A stretch of 64,000 nucleotides of DNA from Mucilaginibacter sp. L196 (lineage in GTDB: Bacteria; Bacteroidota; Bacteroidia; Sphingobacteriales; Sphingobacteriaceae): contig NZ_LMUO01000019.1 of the NCBI RefSeq assembly GCF_009765905.1, positions 1,312,484-1,376,483 on the forward strand. Direction: 5' to 3'. A program made the translations under genes and the position numbers. Under the pieces are notes generated by a model that was not told the origin of the DNA, searched no databases, and was given only the letters and a program-made list of their open reading frames with translations. Of the stretch, positions 37,387 through 46,331 are shown piece by piece (position 1 is the stretch's first letter; every line of letters starts with the position of its first letter).

Positions 37387-37430
37387 ATAGGTCAATAGCG
37401 GTTCGTTATGAAGAACTTCTATTGGCCTAT
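37387..37430 (+). terminator. Hairpin downstream of the receptor/DUF4249 operon
   Basis: ATAGGTCAATAG (37387-37398) pairs with CTATTGGCCTAT (37419-37430) with one G:U, and an inner GTTC/GAAC extends the stem. No T-run follows on the plus strand, so it may act as a 3'-end stabiliser rather than a classic terminator. The rest of 37330-37672 holds the next promoter only. Confidence 0.55.
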
Positions 37431-37585
37431 CGGCATATAAAGATTTATTGGATCATGTTCGCTTAAGGACTAGGATGCCAGACTTGTAATTCAACTATTC
37501 CGTAGATTAGCCGAAATATAAATAGCCTTATTCCAATATTAAATAAGCATGTTTATGTTAATTAAAATTAATTTTTAAAACAGAG

Positions 37586-37611
37586 TCAGGGTAAAGCAAA
37601 AGATAGGTGTC
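37586..37611 (+). promoter_or_regulatory. ECF-type promoter of the STN/surface-repeat gene
   Basis: TCAGGGTAA (37586-37594), 12 nt, GTGTC (37607-37611). Upstream bases (GAG before the box, a T/A-rich run before that) also match the copy at 42844-42852. The promoter overlaps an in-frame upstream start at 37607, so translation must begin further down, at ATG 37673. Confidence 0.72.
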
Positions 37612-37672
37612 TTTATACGCTCCCAGTTACATTAACCAATTTTGCGGGTTAAATTATAAATACACAAGCTTA

Positions 37673-39448
37673 ATGACTTTAAATCTAAAACGAATATCTC
37701 AAATCATTTTATTGCTTTTACTAACTTCTAACATCAGGCTATCGGCCCAAAGTTATCTGATGAAAGAAGTCTCCATCAAGGAAATAAAACAACAACCCAT
37801 AGCAAGCATATTAAATAAAATCTCCAGCAAGCAGGATTTTTACTTTGCCTATAATAACAGAATTATCCCAGCCGACAGTTTAGTGTCTGTTTCAGGCTTC
37901 CATGGAACAATCTTCACTTTTTTAGAACAGTTGTTGGGGGGAAACTACGAGTTTAAGGAAGTACCCGGATATATCGTATTAACATTTGCACCCGACAAAT
38001 TGAACATTACCGCTGATATAATTAAAGATCAGGGAACGCAAATTGTAATAAAAGGATATGTACGCGATGTGTATGATAACAAGGGAATAATAAGAGCCAG
38101 TGTTTATGAAAAAAACTTACTGATATCAACGATCACTAACGATAGAGGATACTTCGAGCTTAAATTAAGGAACTATAACGGATCAATAAAGCTTACGGCA
38201 AGTAAAGAAAACTATCGCGATACTTCCCTGTATATGCTGGCTGATGTTATTGTGAGTGATAAGCAGATCAATAAAAATTACAATTATTATCCGGATAATG
38301 GATCGAACAAAGGAATTGAGCATAACCGTTTTGCCAGGTTTTTTATCAGTTCGAAGCAATTGGTACAGGATTTAAATCTCGGTAATTTTTTTGCAACAAG
38401 CCCATATCAGGCCTCACTTATACCCGGCTTAAGTACACATGGTATGTATAGCAGCCAAGTTATTGATCATTTTTCTCTGAATCTGTTAGGCGGATACACC
38501 GCGGGGATAAATGGAGTTGAACTTGCCGGGGTATTTAATATTAACCGCAAAAGTATGCGCTTTTTGCAAGTGGCCGGTATATTTAATTTTGTTGGCGATA
38601 GTACCAAAGGTATACAAATGGCCGGCGCTTATAACAATGTGTTAAACAACGCCAGGGGAATACAAATTGGGGGCCTGGTAAATCAAACTCATACATTTAG
38701 CAATGGGATACAAATGGCTGGCTTAGCAAACTTTGATAAAACCGCTAAAGGACTGCAGGTGGCTGGTATCATAAATAAATACAATACCGATAAAGGAGCT
38801 ACTGTTGCTGGGCTAACCAACATCGCCCGTGATAGCAGCGGTACACAGCTAGCCGGATTTTTGAACATAGGCGGAGATGTGGCAGGAATGCAATTGTCCG
38901 GTTTTATGAATGTTGCTAAAAAGGTTAAAGGCCCTCAGGTGAGTTTCTTAAATATTGCAGATAGCAGCAATTACCCGATCGGTATCATCAATATTATTAA
39001 AAATGGCGGCAAAAGTGTTGCAGTAAGTACTGATGAAAACCTATATGCACATGTCGATTTTCGTTCTGGTGGCAATGTATTATATAGCGTATTGGGAATA
39101 GGTTATAAATCAGGTTCAAATAAAGTTAAATATTTATTTGATATTGGATTAGGGGCACATATCATCAATCATAACAGGTTCTTTTTAAACGGAGAATATG
39201 TTAATACATCCTCGTTAAATACAGCTCTTAAAAATGATGTGTATTACACAAATTCATTGAAAGTTTTAACGGGATATAAACTAAGCAAACATCTTGGATT
39301 GTTTGCAGGTCCATCCATAGATTTGGCTTCTTCGGAGGCAGATGATGCGATTAAAGTTCATGGATGGATTATCAATAACTCCACTAGTAATAATCACAAA
39401 AACACTGTATCCGTTGGAATAACCTGCGGGTTACAGTGGATGTGGTAA
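37673..39448 (+). CDS. STN-domain protein with LA_2272-type surface repeats
   Basis: 591 residues from ATG 37673, chosen because upstream codons overlap the promoter and because MTLNLKRISQIILLLL makes a signal peptide (cleavage near LSAQ). Domain order: an STN (secretin/TonB short N-terminal) domain at about 28-105 (PIASILNKISSKQDFYFAYN), a carboxypeptidase-regulatory-like domain at about 120-185, then LA_2272-type repeats, each with a GIQ-AGLAN-like strand pair, and a beta-barrel-like C-terminus ending LQWMW. There is no TonB plug. STN domains of FecA-type receptors signal to FecR; FecR is encoded convergently 20 bp away. Outer-membrane signalling role inferred. A shorter paralogue lacking STN is at 41736-42800. 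Confidence 0.75.
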   Translation: MTLNLKRISQIILLLLLTSNIRLSAQSYLMKEVSIKEIKQQPIASILNKISSKQDFYFAYNNRIIPADSLVSVSGFHGTIFTFLEQLLGGNYEFKEVPGYIVLTFAPDKLNITADIIKDQGTQIVIKGYVRDVYDNKGIIRASVYEKNLLISTITNDRGYFELKLRNYNGSIKLTASKENYRDTSLYMLADVIVSDKQINKNYNYYPDNGSNKGIEHNRFARFFISSKQLVQDLNLGNFFATSPYQASLIPGLSTHGMYSSQVIDHFSLNLLGGYTAGINGVELAGVFNINRKSMRFLQVAGIFNFVGDSTKGIQMAGAYNNVLNNARGIQIGGLVNQTHTFSNGIQMAGLANFDKTAKGLQVAGIINKYNTDKGATVAGLTNIARDSSGTQLAGFLNIGGDVAGMQLSGFMNVAKKVKGPQVSFLNIADSSNYPIGIINIIKNGGKSVAVSTDENLYAHVDFRSGGNVLYSVLGIGYKSGSNKVKYLFDIGLGAHIINHNRFFLNGEYVNTSSLNTALKNDVYYTNSLKVLTGYKLSKHLGLFAGPSIDLASSEADDAIKVHGWIINNSTSNNHKNTVSVGITCGLQWMW

Positions 39449-39468
39449 GGCCATCCCGCTTTATTTTC

Positions 39469-40455
39469 TTATCTGATTACAATTGTATTGCCGGTCTTAT
39501 CAACCTGCATTTCAGGTGTTGTTTCCTTTATTAAGTTTAGTATATCTGTTAATGAATCCTGCAGCCTGATAGTAACTGTTATTGGCACGTTGTGCAAGGC
39601 ATTATTTTCAATTTTAATATCAGCGTTGTAAGCTTCGTTCAATACATCAATCAGGTGCCAAAGCGGGGTTTTATTGGCTATAAAAGTATTGCTTACGTAA
39701 TAGTTGTATAGCATATCATCACTTCTTTCTATTTTAAATGCCTCGTCGTCTGGTTTTATGCTGATCATCTGCCGGGCATGCAATTGTACCGCGTTATTAT
39801 TCTTACTTACACGTACTATGCCGCTTTCAACTATAATTTCGGTATTATTCTGTTTACTTTTTACGTTAAAAGCCGTACCTACATCAACTATATTAATGCC
39901 ATTTACATGCACGGTAAATGGTACAGCTGCATTATGCTTAACGTTAAAGAATGCTTCTCCTGTCAAATTCACCACTCTTTGTGATTTAAAGTCACTGTTA
40001 TAAGCGATGCTTGAGTTTTTATTCACATGGATTATTGATCCATCAGGCAGGGTATCTATTAACACTTTGTTTGTCGTCTTTAGGTTTACTTCTTCCGATG
40101 TTATACCTTTTTGCCCGTTGTATAAATAAAGAGCTCCCCACCCACTGCCAATCAAAAGCAGAACCGCCGCAGCAATGCGCAACCAATTGGTATTGGTTCT
40201 TATGGGTATTACCTTAGCCGGTTGCTCGTTTGCCGATGCCCTGTTGCGTTTGAAATTTTCCCAGGCTTCCGTTTCTCCTAATGGGCTAATCTGCGCTAAC
40301 CTTTCGCTGGTTTCAAGGATATCCTTTATATCTTCTAGCTTTTTGGCATTTGCGCTGCTGATGGCTATCCAGTCTTTAACTTCCCTGGCCTCGGCTGCTG
40401 TGGCTTCCCCAAGTATAAATTTGATCAATATATCTTCACTCATATCCTGTTTCAT
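39469..40455 (-). CDS. FecR-family anti-sigma factor
   Basis: 328 residues. A cytosolic N-terminal sigma-binding region (about 1-85), one membrane helix (about 91-111, WLRIAAAVLLLIGSGW), a periplasmic FecR domain (about 125-220; DGSIIHVNKNSSIAYN, VNLTGEAFFNVKH) and a C-terminal DUF4974/STN-like domain (about 255-325). It overlaps the sigma factor stop by 4 bp (ATGA), so the pair is translationally coupled. It should hold the sigma factor inactive until signalled from an outer-membrane STN-bearing protein. Confidence 0.93.
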   Translation of the reverse strand: MKQDMSEDILIKFILGEATAAEAREVKDWIAISSANAKKLEDIKDILETSERLAQISPLGETEAWENFKRNRASANEQPAKVIPIRTNTNWLRIAAAVLLLIGSGWGALYLYNGQKGITSEEVNLKTTNKVLIDTLPDGSIIHVNKNSSIAYNSDFKSQRVVNLTGEAFFNVKHNAAVPFTVHVNGINIVDVGTAFNVKSKQNNTEIIVESGIVRVSKNNNAVQLHARQMISIKPDDEAFKIERSDDMLYNYYVSNTFIANKTPLWHLIDVLNEAYNADIKIENNALHNVPITVTIRLQDSLTDILNLIKETTPEMQVDKTGNTIVIR

Positions 40456-41027
40456 GATCTGAACATATTAAATATAATTACTGCAATTAGGGGTAGAAAC
40501 TCTTTCATTTCTTTTCTCAATATTCGCAATGCTTTGCCCATATGTGTTTCTACTGTTTTAATGGAAATTTCAAATTGGTTAGCTATTTCCTGGTATTTAA
40601 GATGCTCAAAACGACTTAAATGGAATATGGCCCTGCACTTTTCAGGAAGTTTATTCAGCGCCGTTTGCAGGTGCTGTTCCAACTCACTCAATTTTATCTT
40701 CCCGTCAGTATTATCTACATAGTTGTCCATTGTATGTACAGTTTGTGTTTGGTATTTTAGATGGCTTTTTTGCCGCCTGATGTAATTAAGGCAATCATGA
40801 TAAACCGATTTGTATAAATATGATTTTACAGAGGTTTGTATATGCTCCCATTCATTCTTTTCCCAAAGCTTAAGAAATAAGGCTTGTACAATTTCTTCAG
40901 CAGCATCCCAGTCCTTCAATAAAGAGAAACCATACGCATGTAATTCCCTGAAGTGTTTTTTAAACAGAAGCTCAAAAGCGGCCTCGGTTTTATCTATCAA
41001 ACCGATCTTTATTTCCGTACTATCCAT
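40452..41027 (-). CDS. ECF RNA polymerase sigma factor, FecI-like
   Basis: 191 residues with sigma region 2 (about 20-90; AAEEIVQALFLKLWEK) and region 4 (about 125-175; LPEKCRAIFHLSRFEHLKYQEIA, with a helix-turn-helix SIKTVETHMGKAL). It is the Bacteroidota FecI type paired with FecR. No copy of the TCAGGGTAA-N12-GTGTC promoter lies upstream of it, so it does not seem autoregulated through that motif. Three transcription units within 9 kb carry that motif and are the candidate regulon. Confidence 0.94.
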   Translation of the reverse strand: MDSTEIKIGLIDKTEAAFELLFKKHFRELHAYGFSLLKDWDAAEEIVQALFLKLWEKNEWEHIQTSVKSYLYKSVYHDCLNYIRRQKSHLKYQTQTVHTMDNYVDNTDGKIKLSELEQHLQTALNKLPEKCRAIFHLSRFEHLKYQEIANQFEISIKTVETHMGKALRILRKEMKEFLPLIAVIIFNMFRS

Positions 41028-41062
41028 TACTAACTGTTACGTTCGGCAAATTAACCTTATTT

Positions 41063-41105
41063 AAATAAACCGGACAGATAAATAATACAGCCATCCGGTT
41101 TATTT
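41063..41105. terminator. Bidirectional-type hairpin after the porin gene
   Basis: AAATAAACCGGA (41063-41074) and TCCGGTTTATTT (41094-41105) are a perfect 12-bp inverted repeat with a 19-nt loop. It lies between the beta-barrel gene stop (41115) and the sigma factor start (41027), and should separate the two same-strand transcripts. Confidence 0.7.
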
Positions 41106-41114
41106 GCTTATTAT

Positions 41115-41687
41115 TTATTGAAATTTAAACCCAATGCCCAGGCTAAAAATATTTGATTTTTGACCAAGCCCCTCGTTAAATTTACTTAACCCCAGACTGT
41201 AACGAGCATCCAGTGTCAAGCTCCCGATATCAACACCTGCATTTACAACCGCTCCGGCAGTAAGGTCTTTATATTTAGAACCCTCCGGGGCAATCGGATC
41301 TTTTAAATTGTAATAAAGATCAGGGCCCGCCGATACTCTAAAAATCAGGGCTTCGGTGTTAACTATTTTATAACCACCCATTAAGGGCACATTAATCAGT
41401 TTAAATTTAGCATCATATGAATTAGCGTTAAAGCTGTATTTATCACTAAAAGTAACATAGTTAATTTCTGGCTGAAAGTAAAAGTCCTTACCTATCCTGG
41501 CAAATACCCCTGCATTAAAGCCAACTTTACCCGATTTATCGGTAACGGCATCTAAGCCGGTTTTTAAGGTTGAAAAGCTAGCACCCGCTTTTATTCCGAA
41601 ATCAATCTGTGTAGTAGATTGCGCTTTTACTGAACTGATACCCAGTACAATTAAGATAGCCGTAGTGATTAATTTAAATGATTTCAT
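41115..41687 (-). CDS. Small outer-membrane beta-barrel (PorT/OMP_b-brl family)
   Basis: 190 residues with a signal peptide ending near SVKAQ (23), then repeated amphipathic strands (FGIKAGASFSTL, AGVFARIGKDFYFQPEINYV, VPLMGGYKI, FRVSAGPDLYYN) and a terminal aromatic strand (GIGFKFQ) of an 8-strand porin-like barrel. It starts 48 bp after the stop of the surface-repeat gene on the same strand and is probably cotranscribed with it. Function unknown; ligand or structural role in the outer membrane. Confidence 0.85.
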   Translation of the reverse strand: MKSFKLITTAILIVLGISSVKAQSTTQIDFGIKAGASFSTLKTGLDAVTDKSGKVGFNAGVFARIGKDFYFQPEINYVTFSDKYSFNANSYDAKFKLINVPLMGGYKIVNTEALIFRVSAGPDLYYNLKDPIAPEGSKYKDLTAGAVVNAGVDIGSLTLDARYSLGLSKFNEGLGQKSNIFSLGIGFKFQ

Positions 41688-41735
41688 TTTTTTGATGTTG
41701 TTTTAAATTGTATTTAATAATTAGATGATGTTTAT

Positions 41736-42800
41736 TTAAAAGTGGAACTGAACTCCTGCCGTATAACCAAAATATAATCCGTACAAATCGTTGCCGTTAT
41801 TTCTGGTCCAGCTGGTTATATATTTCTTAACTATTTCTCTCCCTTCCGCGTTATCCGTATCTACATAATTGAAAGATGGTCCGGCAAATATTTCAATTGA
41901 AGGGGTAATTTTGAAAGCAGGCATCAGGTAGGACGACGACTTGAAGTATTCATCGCCTTTAAAACTTTCCAGCCCGCTGGTAATAAGCTCTGTTTTTAGG
42001 CTGAATGCTTTTTCCCTTATTATATTAATACCAAGTCCCGCCTCATAGGCATATTTTTCTTTTTTATTTTTGAGATTGCCGCCAATGCCTATAATGCCAT
42101 AAAAGCGATTGCCACCTGAGCGGAAACTTAACATAGTAGTTTCATTTTCATCAATAGATACACCTATACTTTTTTCGTTATTTTTTGCAATATTGATGAT
42201 ACCGACCTGTGTACCTGCACTATCGGCAATGTTTATGAAACCCACCTGCGTACCTTTAAGCTTTTTGGCCACATTCATAAAGCCTGCTACCTGCAACACA
42301 GCCTCATCGCCACCCGTATTCAGAAACCCGGCTACCTGTATACCGCTGTTATTATGGGCAATGTTGGTAAAACCGGCTACTTGTATCCCGCTGTCATCAT
42401 GGTCGATATTGGCAAAACCGGCTACAGCTATTCCTTTTCCCGTTGTATAGGTATTTATAAAGCCTGCAATCATAAGGTCATTTGCATTGCCACCAATGTG
42501 GTTTGAAAAACCGGCCAATTGTAATCCCGTTGCATCTCCGCGAACAACATTTGTTAAACCAGCTAGCGAAAAACCATGTTCCCCGGCAGACACCCCTCCT
42601 ATCAGGTTCAATGAAAAGCTATTGGTATCTCTGGGCGCGTTGGTGTAGTTACTGCTTAATGGATAGACTAATCCTATATTAGTCCGGGCACGCTCATTAT
42701 TTTGCGCATAAATGCTATTATTTGTAAATAACACTAGTAACAGCACTGCAGCTTTTGTAAGCGCTGCTGTAATTTTGTGGTTGTACAATTCAATTTTCAT
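41736..42800 (-). CDS. LA_2272-type surface-repeat protein (paralogue of the STN fusion)
   Basis: 354 residues with a signal peptide ending near SIYAQ (33). The central third is a run of about eight repeats, each reading like GIQVAGFTNIAHN, followed by an SIGVSIDENET segment and a C-terminal barrel-like region ending AGVQFHF. Nearly every block matches the C-terminal two-thirds of the protein at 37673-39448 (same SFRSGGN, GIIGIG, SFNYVDTD/PSIDLA positions), but STN and regulatory domains are missing. It carries the same ECF-type promoter. Confidence 0.8.
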   Translation of the reverse strand: MKIELYNHKITAALTKAAVLLLVLFTNNSIYAQNNERARTNIGLVYPLSSNYTNAPRDTNSFSLNLIGGVSAGEHGFSLAGLTNVVRGDATGLQLAGFSNHIGGNANDLMIAGFINTYTTGKGIAVAGFANIDHDDSGIQVAGFTNIAHNNSGIQVAGFLNTGGDEAVLQVAGFMNVAKKLKGTQVGFINIADSAGTQVGIINIAKNNEKSIGVSIDENETTMLSFRSGGNRFYGIIGIGGNLKNKKEKYAYEAGLGINIIREKAFSLKTELITSGLESFKGDEYFKSSSYLMPAFKITPSIEIFAGPSFNYVDTDNAEGREIVKKYITSWTRNNGNDLYGLYFGYTAGVQFHF

Positions 42801-42826
42801 GTGTAATTCTGTTTATTTACAGCAAT

Positions 42827-42852
42827 GACACACAATAGATATCTTACCCTGA
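42827..42852 (-). promoter_or_regulatory. ECF-type promoter of the surface-repeat/porin unit
   Basis: On the minus strand: TCAGGGTAA (complement of 42844-42852), 12 nt, GTGTC (complement of 42827-42831), 26 bp before the ATG. This is the third copy of the shared promoter. The GAGTCAGGGTAA core and preceding A/T run match the copy at 37586 closely. Confidence 0.72.
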
Positions 42853-42948
42853 CTCGCTTTTGAAAAATAATTTATAGTAGCTCCTAACGTCAAGTAAAAT
42901 CAAGAAAAGACGTTAGCTTATATAAAATTTTATTAAGTTGTGCTCCTT

Positions 42949-44790
42949 ATGGATTATTTCAAAAAGCTACAGGAATTATTAAAAATTGAACGCAATGAAG
43001 ATCGCGACGCTTATTTGAAACTTACTTCATCCACTTCGGTTACTGATCGCAGGTCGGCAGGACTTTGCTGGTACCCCATTTCGATTACAGGCACTGAGCC
43101 AACACGTGGTGATTATTTAAATGTAGAAATTGAGCGAAAAACGCACCTGGATATTATATCCCAAATACGCTTTGGTAGCCCCGCAGTATTATTCTCAAAT
43201 CATGATCCGTCGTACCGTGTAGAAGGTATTATTTCTTATCTAAATGGAAATCGACTAAAAATCAATCTGTTCACTGAGGAGTTGCCTGATTGGAGCAGAG
43301 AGGGAAAACTTGGTGTAGAATTGCTATTTGACGATAATAGTTATGACGATATGCAGGCGGCCCTTAAACAAGCCTCAGCATTAAAAGATAATCGGTTAGT
43401 TGACACATTAATTGGCATAAGGGAACCCATCTTTGCCATTTCTGATGTAACACTCCCTAATTTAAATCAAAGCCAGAACCTAGCTGTTAATAAAATACTT
43501 ACCGCTAACGACATGGCTATCGTTCACGGTCCCCCGGGAACTGGAAAAACTACAACACTTGTACAAGCAATTAAATTAACGGCAAAAACTGAACAGGTTT
43601 TGGTAGTAGCACCAAGCAATACGGCAGTAGATTTGCTAAGCGAAAAACTTGCGCTAGAAGGATTGAATGTTTTACGAATTGGCAATCCAACCAGAGTTTC
43701 TGATAAGCTAATGTCATTGACTTTGGATAGTCAGATGGCTAATCATCCTTATATGAAGGAAAGCAAAAAACTAAAAAAACAAGCATCCGAATATAAAAAC
43801 ATGGGGCATAAGTATAAGCGCAATTTTGGCAAAGCGGAACGTGAACAACGTAAAGCTTTGTTTGATGAAGCGCACAAAATTATGCGGGAAGTTGCAAAAA
43901 CAGAAGAATTTATAATTGATGATCTGGTAAGCAAAGCCCAGATTATTACCGCTACGCTGGCCGGATCAAATCATTGGACGATTAGAAAACAAAAGTTTAA
44001 AACAGTATTTATTGATGAGGCCGGGCAGGCACTGGAACCTGCTTGCTGGATACCTATATTAAAATCGCAAAGAGTAATATTGGCCGGTGATCATCATCAA
44101 CTCCCCCCTACCATAAAATCTGATAATGCAGCACGCGGTGGTTTGAATGTTACTCTTTTAGAAAAATGCGTTGCGCTACACCCAAACGCGGTGATATTAT
44201 TGGATGAGCAATATAGAATGCACCAGAACATTATGCAGTTTTCGTCACAAGAGTTTTACGGAGGTAAATTACTGGCGCATAGTAGCGTAGCTTCAGGCTT
44301 GCTTTTTAATGATGACATTCCTTTTCTTTTTATTGATACGGCCGGTTGTGGTTTTAGTGAAAAGAGCGAAGGAACCAGTATGGCTAATCCGGAAGAGGCA
44401 GCATTTGTATTTAATTATATAACAAACTTTCTACCAGGGATTGAGCCATTCTCTGTTGCGGTAATCTCACCGTACCGCGAACAGATCAGATTGTTAAAAG
44501 AGCTGTTTTCAGAAATGGCGGCTAATATATCTGTAAATACCATCGACAGCTTTCAAGGACAGGAACGTGATATGGTTATTATTAGCATGACTCGCAGCAA
44601 TCCTGATGGGGAGATTGGCTTTCTTGCTGATATCCGCAGGATGAATGTGGCCATGACCAGGGCAAAGAAAAAACTAGTTATAGTTGGCGACAGCTCAACA
44701 TTGGCGCGTTTGCCATTTTATACAGATTTAATCAGTTATTCAGAATCAATTGGAGGTTATCAAAGTGCCTGGGACTATTTAACTGTTTAA
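42949..44790 (+). CDS. UPF1/IGHMBP2-like superfamily 1 DNA/RNA helicase
   Basis: About 613 residues from ATG 42949; a GTG three codons upstream is possible but less likely. A beta-barrel-like N-terminus (1-140) is followed by Walker A GPPGTGKTTT, motif II DEAGQ (DEAG box), motif III ILAGDHHQLPPT, motif IV-V EQYRMH and SFQGQERDMVI, and motif VI VAMTRAKKKLVIVGD. This is the Dna2/UPF1/SMUBP-2 branch of SF1B helicases (5'-3'). Its role in Bacteroidota is not established. It stands alone, convergent with lrp. Confidence 0.92.
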   Translation: MDYFKKLQELLKIERNEDRDAYLKLTSSTSVTDRRSAGLCWYPISITGTEPTRGDYLNVEIERKTHLDIISQIRFGSPAVLFSNHDPSYRVEGIISYLNGNRLKINLFTEELPDWSREGKLGVELLFDDNSYDDMQAALKQASALKDNRLVDTLIGIREPIFAISDVTLPNLNQSQNLAVNKILTANDMAIVHGPPGTGKTTTLVQAIKLTAKTEQVLVVAPSNTAVDLLSEKLALEGLNVLRIGNPTRVSDKLMSLTLDSQMANHPYMKESKKLKKQASEYKNMGHKYKRNFGKAEREQRKALFDEAHKIMREVAKTEEFIIDDLVSKAQIITATLAGSNHWTIRKQKFKTVFIDEAGQALEPACWIPILKSQRVILAGDHHQLPPTIKSDNAARGGLNVTLLEKCVALHPNAVILLDEQYRMHQNIMQFSSQEFYGGKLLAHSSVASGLLFNDDIPFLFIDTAGCGFSEKSEGTSMANPEEAAFVFNYITNFLPGIEPFSVAVISPYREQIRLLKELFSEMAANISVNTIDSFQGQERDMVIISMTRSNPDGEIGFLADIRRMNVAMTRAKKKLVIVGDSSTLARLPFYTDLISYSESIGGYQSAWDYLTV

Positions 44791-44793
44791 GTA

Positions 44794-44827
44794 AATAAAT
44801 CTTGATAATTATTTACCAAGATTTATT
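44794..44827. terminator. Bidirectional terminator between the helicase and lrp
   Basis: AATAAATCTTG (44794-44804) and CAAGATTTATT (44817-44827) form a perfect 11-bp inverted repeat across the convergent gene ends; it overlaps the last codons of lrp. Confidence 0.55.
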
Positions 44828-45282
44828 CCTGTTTCCTGTTTCGCTTGTGACATTACAAATAAGCTTTCCATATTATCAACCTTGGGAAGTCTGGCCAGCT
44901 TATTTCTGAGCAGACGATTGTATTCATCCATATCCTTTACAGCAATTTTCAGTAAAAAATCAAATTTACCTGTTAAATGACTGCATTCGAGCACCTCATC
45001 CAGCTTAATTACTTCATCTAAAAATGCTATCAAGTTCTCTTCCGCATGTGGCTTAACCTGCACTTGTGTGTAGGCAATTAAACCCCGGTTAACTTTTTTA
45101 TGGTCGATAATGGCCACATAACGTTTTATATAACCCTCATCTTCTAAACGTTTTACCCTAACATGTACCGGAGTGGGTGAAATATTTAATATATGCGCTA
45201 TAGCCTTATGGGTAATCGTAGCATCTTTTTGAAGCAGATTCAGGATACCAATATCAATTTTATCAAGTTCTTTATTAATCAT
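44809..45282 (-). CDS. Lrp/AsnC-family transcriptional regulator
   Basis: 157 residues: an N-terminal winged HTH (about 5-60; LDKIDIGILNLLQKDA, THKAIAHILNISPTPVHVRVKRLE) and a C-terminal RAM ligand-binding domain (about 70-150; GLIAYTQVQV, VLECSHLTGKFDFLLKI). Such proteins respond to amino acids. It starts 8 bp after the fbp stop on the same strand, so the two form an operon and it may regulate gluconeogenesis or amino-acid use (inference). Confidence 0.93.
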   Translation of the reverse strand: MINKELDKIDIGILNLLQKDATITHKAIAHILNISPTPVHVRVKRLEDEGYIKRYVAIIDHKKVNRGLIAYTQVQVKPHAEENLIAFLDEVIKLDEVLECSHLTGKFDFLLKIAVKDMDEYNRLLRNKLARLPKVDNMESLFVMSQAKQETGINLGK

Positions 45283-45290
45283 AATCGAAG

Positions 45291-46331
45291 TTAAATAGTT
45301 AAAGCAGGTATATCAGCAAATGATAACTTACCGGCTTCTAGCATGAATCGTTCAGCTGTTTCCACCATACAACGCGATCCTATGAATATCTGCGAACGTT
45401 GGTGTAACTCCGTTACTTGCAACTCGAGTATCCGGCTTTCTCCATTTGTAGCTTTACCTCCGGCTTGTTCAATAATAAAAGCCATCGGGTTACATTCATA
45501 AACCAATCGTAATTTACCATTAGGTGCTGATGCAGTGGCAGGATATATAAAAATGCCGCCTTTTAATAAGTTACGATGTAAATCCGCCACCATAGAACCA
45601 ATATAACGCGACGTGTAAGGTCTTTGTGTTTGCTTATCCTCTACCTGGCAATACTTAATATACTTTTTAACTCCCTGAGGAAAATGAACATAATTACCTT
45701 CGTTAATTGAATAAATTGTTCCTGTTTCCGGGGTTTTCATATCTGGATGCGATAAACAAAATTCACCAATTGAAGGATCAAGTGTAAAGCCATTAACCCC
45801 CTTTCCGGTTGTATAAACCAACATGGTTGATGAACCATAGATAATATAACCTGCCGCTACTTGTTCCGTGCCGTTTTGCAATACATCAGCCAATGAAGCT
45901 GGTACTTCAAGATTTTTACGTCGGTAAATAGAAAAAATTGTCCCAATCGGTACATTAACATCAATGTTTGACGAACCATCAAGCGGATCAATAGCTACAA
46001 TATACTTTGCACCTTTAGAAACTGCTGAATCAATACGAATTATTTCATCATTCTCTTCAGAAGCAACAATACAACACTCTCCTCCACTGCTAAGCGCACT
46101 TATAAATTGATCATTAGCGTACACATCCAACTTTTGTTGCTGCTCGCCTTGAATATTTGTACTACCAGCCTTACCCAAAATATCCATAAGTCCCGCCTTG
46201 TTTACCTCCCGGTTAACAATTTTTGCGGCTATGCCTATGTCACGTAATAAGCGAGACAGCTCGCCTTTGGCATAAGGAAAATCCGATTGCTTCTCAATAA
46301 TAAATTGTCCTAAAGTTTTTAATCCAAACAT
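45291..46331 (-). CDS. fbp: Class I fructose-1,6-bisphosphatase
   Basis: 346 residues from the ATG giving MFGLKTLGQFI; the 22 codons upstream lack family signal. Hydrolyses fructose-1,6-bisphosphate to fructose-6-phosphate. Visible motifs include SEENDE, the metal-binding VAIDPLDGSSNIDVN, GTIFSIYRR, and the C-terminal substrate-site region LRLVYECNPMAFIIEQAGG. Divergent from pckA across a 391-bp region, so two gluconeogenic genes share a control region; lrp follows it. Confidence 0.96.
   Translation of the reverse strand: MFGLKTLGQFIIEKQSDFPYAKGELSRLLRDIGIAAKIVNREVNKAGLMDILGKAGSTNIQGEQQQKLDVYANDQFISALSSGGECCIVASEENDEIIRIDSAVSKGAKYIVAIDPLDGSSNIDVNVPIGTIFSIYRRKNLEVPASLADVLQNGTEQVAAGYIIYGSSTMLVYTTGKGVNGFTLDPSIGEFCLSHPDMKTPETGTIYSINEGNYVHFPQGVKKYIKYCQVEDKQTQRPYTSRYIGSMVADLHRNLLKGGIFIYPATASAPNGKLRLVYECNPMAFIIEQAGGKATNGESRILELQVTELHQRSQIFIGSRCMVETAERFMLEAGKLSFADIPALTI

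Noticed and set aside
37607..37672. Upstream start of the STN surface-repeat gene
   Set aside because: It overlaps the proposed GTGTC promoter box and precedes the signal peptide; ATG 37673 is preferred.
41028..41114. Autoregulatory copy of the ECF promoter before the sigma gene
   Set aside because: No TCAGGGTAA-N12-GTGTC is present; a similar-looking AAGGTTAA has no GTGTC at the right distance.
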